From: Luscinia megarhynchos
Lineage: Eukaryota > Chordata > Aves > Passeriformes > Turdidae
Reading direction: 5' to 3'
DNA: 64,000 nucleotides
NCBI GenBank assembly: GCA_034336665.1
Contig: JAPFBE010000003.1
Span: 33,640,360 to 33,704,359, forward strand
The translations under genes and the position numbers were made by a program. Shown here one piece after another: positions 61,601 to 64,000 of this stretch. Under the pieces are notes generated by a model. That model had not been told where the DNA came from. It saw only the letters and a list, made by a program, of their open reading frames with translations, and made no database searches. The number at the start of each line of letters is the position of its first letter. The first letter of the stretch is position 1.

Positions 61601-62649
61601 TGCACATTATGGGTTTTTGTATTTGTCAGCATAAACTGCTGAAGAAGAAATATTTGGTTTGGGTGATTAAGTACACTGTGCATTAATGAAGCATTGAACA
61701 TAGAAAACAAATCCTGATTTAAAACCAGTATTTAAAATTGTTCTATATATATAGACAGGACTATTTATAGCCTTCACAATTAATCTGTTAAAACATTGGG
61801 TCAGAGCTGCTACACTGTCATTAGCAAATTTACTTATTAATATTTATGTAACTAAAGATTAGACCATAGATGATTAAACATGCAGTTTTTAAAGCCTGCA
61901 ATTTTAGACACTTCCAGCCATGGACTAATCTGAAAATCTTGTGTCATGCCCTGCAACCCTTGCAAATGCCTAAGACAATATAGGGTACATAAAATATTAC
62001 TGTGCTCCTCTAGATGCCCTTTTTGGGAGAAGCACATAGCTCTCTGTACTCCATATCTGCATAACTGGGCATGCTATGGTTTCCTAAACATAAGTACCCA
62101 CTGCAATCAGGCATGGCTTAACATTCCTGAGACCTTGCCCATCAGATGTACTGTGTCTGCAGAAGATCCACATCCTTTGGTAGGAGGTGAAATATGATGT
62201 CTCATGGTGCGTGCAAATTGAGCTCTATATCCCATTCTCTAGTGTGAGAGCTTTCACACCTGTCTCAGATGTAAACACATACTTACATTTGGTTCTTAGC
62301 TATCTGCAATCTGGTGCTGAACCCTTTTTCCAAAGCTAGGGGGAATTAATTTTGTTTCTAGTAAACTTGTAAATAAAACCTGTCATTTTAGCAAGCTTTT
62401 GCTTTTACAGATGGTAGTCTGCCATGGGGTTAGAAAGCTGCACTACCTGTTTGCTTTATTTTTGACTTACAGAAACTGCATAATATTTTATGTTTTGCAT
62501 AGCCCCCAGCAGAGCTAAAGCATTGCAAAAAATCCCCTTTGCTTAAAAAAATTATCTTTACAAGAATCGTAGTGAGTTCAAGTCTGGTAGCAAAGGTTCT
62601 TTAAAACAGTAAAATAAGTGGACAACAAATCAGGAGGACTAGTGTAGTT
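58666..62649. other. Unique AT-rich noncoding DNA, no gene seen
   Basis: 4 kb without a recognised gene. A 9-bp-arm hairpin (ATACCATAT/ATATGGTAT) is at 59433-59454, immediately followed by a short (AAAT)n run to about 59474. T or A runs of 8-10 bases lie near 60194 and 61160. Confidence 0.55.
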
Positions 62650-63020
62650 CACATTATTATGACTGTCCTAGCAGTCCTTGGGAAGGATTCAGTAGCCTGA
62701 ACATAAGTGTGTGGAGCTGTTTGATACACCCAGGATACCCAAGACATCTGCATCGGGCTGACAGGTATGTCACAGGACTTACAAGAGACCTGTGTCCTCC
62801 CAGACACCAGCTGGAGACCGGGTGGGGTGGCCTGAGATGTCTCAAGTGGCAGCAGATGCCAGTGTTTAAGCAATTGAATTCCACCCTTTGTGCACAATGG
62901 GCGCTGGACCACCGTACGTGTTGCCTTGTCAGACACAATGCAGCGAGCATGAAAGCTTTCTCTCTGACAGGAATCACCATCAATGATTTGTCTTTTAAAC
63001 CATGCTTAATAAATTATTAA
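62650..63020. promoter_or_regulatory. Candidate conserved noncoding element
   Basis: The block has GC near 50% with retained CpGs (for example 62755, 62819, and a cluster near 62902-62920). It ends in an AT-rich homeodomain-like part (about 62985-63020). Frames of 95 and 108 aa (minus) and 103 aa (plus) all overlap here, so no single frame stands out, and none is recognised. Enhancer-like constraint is inference. Confidence 0.4.
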
Positions 63021-63330
63021 GAAATAAAACCACATGCATTAAAGAAGCTTAGGCTGGGTTCTGAGCTAATATAAATTATTGCAGCTGTACTGACTTCAGT
63101 GACTCCTTTCTTTTAATGAGCTGAGGAGACAACTCCTAATGGAGCGTGTGCATGTCTTTTACATTTCACATCCACTGACATGGGATTTCCTGGAGCCAAG
63201 AACATGCACTGCTTGGCAAAGTGTGTTGGGATGCAGTTGCTGTCATTTGGGCAGCTTCAGATATTGCACCTTCCCTAGGCAGCACTAGTGTGACTTGCAG
63301 CTGCTCTTCAGAGTCAGGTAGAACAAAATT
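63021..63330. other. Unique noncoding DNA, no gene seen
   Basis: Ordinary mixed-composition DNA between the conserved-looking block and the A-rich tract. Confidence 0.5.
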
Positions 63331-63402
63331 AAACAAAAAAAAAAAAAAAAAGAAAAAAAAAAAAAAAAAAGGAAAAAGAAAGAAAAAAAAAAAGAAACAA
63401 AA
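63331..63402. repeat. A-rich tract, poly(A) with AAAG interruptions
   Basis: About 72 bp are nearly all A with scattered G. The Lys-rich end of a 63-aa frame (63221-63412) comes from this tract. The sequence just upstream was checked for a retroposed gene; none was recognised. Confidence 0.95.
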
Positions 63403-64000
63403 CGGTCCTTAACTTTGTGTGGGAGCACATGTCCTTCAACCACTGCAAAATGTTTTCATAGCAATTGGGTCAGATTCCTGAGGGCCTGGTCTTTCAGAAG
63501 GATGTGGTTAGTGGCTGTACTCCTTATTCCTGTGAATGAGTCCTGGCACATCTGGTGGAAAAGATGTATGGCCCCATGCAGGGAGCATCCCACTGTACAG
63601 CTTTTTCTTTGGAAATTAATTCCCCCAGCAGTATACATGTCATGTATCCATCCTGCCCATTTCTCAATGAGACACTGCAAAATTTGGGGTTCAAAATAAG
63701 CACCTATTACAAAAATATTGTTTCTAATGCAATGTGAGCTGGATGTTGGGACTTAAAGTGAATTTTTCCCACTGCTTGATTTTAGCTTTTTATTAAAAAA
63801 TCCTGGACTAATTCTTGGTTTTTTAATTCCTAAAAAATTCCCAAAAATTGGCCAAGATTGCTTTTGAGATCCAAGAAGGGCAGATCAGATAAGCAGATGA
63901 AAAATCTATGTCCATCTAATGAAAACCAGTCTGTTTGATTTAGGCTGATAGTATAGGCATCTGTCTGTTGGAGGCATCTGCCTATTTCTGCAGCAGTTCT
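63403..64000. other. Unique noncoding DNA to window end
   Basis: No gene or repeat is recognised. Overlapping frames of 94 aa (plus) and 74 aa (minus) share 63415-63699 and match nothing known. Confidence 0.5.

Noticed and set aside
63331..63402. Poly(A) tail of a retroposed gene
   Set aside because: No recognisable mRNA-derived sequence lies upstream; G interruptions fit an A-rich microsatellite.
1..64000. Prokaryotic systems: operons, CRISPR arrays, phage or defence genes
   Set aside because: Coding density is far too low, CR1 retrotransposons place the DNA in a vertebrate, and no regularly spaced repeat with unique spacers exists. The tandem arrays have no spacers.
1..64000. tRNA, 5S, U6 or other classical RNA genes
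   Set aside because: A read for B-box-like GGTTCRANYC and snRNA starts gave no convincing match; a covariance-model search would be needed to exclude them fully.

Overview
This window looks like vertebrate, almost certainly avian, noncoding DNA. The main evidence is a set of CR1 non-LTR retrotransposon copies. The best of them ends in the (ATTCTATG)n-type 3' tail that CR1 carries in birds and other sauropsids. Repeat density is low (about 5% CR1 by my count). No mammalian Alu, B1 or L1 sequence, no bacterial gene organisation and no CRISPR array was seen. Some CR1 variants resemble songbird copies, but that is an impression from memory and not a species identification.

I could not recognise any protein-coding exon, tRNA, rRNA or snRNA gene. 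Long open frames are either inside tandem repeats (26.8-27.8 kb), inside CR1 reverse-transcriptase remnants (34.7-35.3 kb), or isolated AT-rich frames without recognisable domains. The window therefore reads as an intergenic desert or a very large intron.

Layout: 1-10 kb is mostly unique AT-rich DNA with one conserved-looking block (1.8-2.2 kb). A CR1 3' end lies at 10.26-10.6 kb and a long regulatory-looking block at 12.0-13.3 kb. Unique DNA follows to 23.4 kb, broken by an A/C-rich tract at 18.5 kb and ending in another conserved-looking block (23.4-23.8 kb). The most distinctive locus is 26.8-28.0 kb: a 17-bp minisatellite, a 39-bp CpG-rich minisatellite inside a CpG island, and a conserved-looking AT-rich block, all contiguous. 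Microsatellites occupy 31.8-32.6 kb. A CR1 cluster occupies 34.3-39.05 kb, with three copies: plus, minus, plus. After that come a TTC tract (39.9 kb), an A/C tract with a G-quadruplex motif on the minus strand (40.9 kb), a pyrimidine tract (45.2 kb), conserved-looking blocks (46.6, 52.4-53.1 and 62.65-63.0 kb), a 188-bp TCTCC array (57.3 kb), a CR1 3' end (58.4 kb) and an A-rich tract (63.3 kb).

No genes act together here. If the window has a function, it most likely lies in candidate cis-regulatory blocks, plus a possible transcription start in the CpG island. All conserved-element calls are inferences from base composition, retained CpGs and motif content. None has been tested by alignment.
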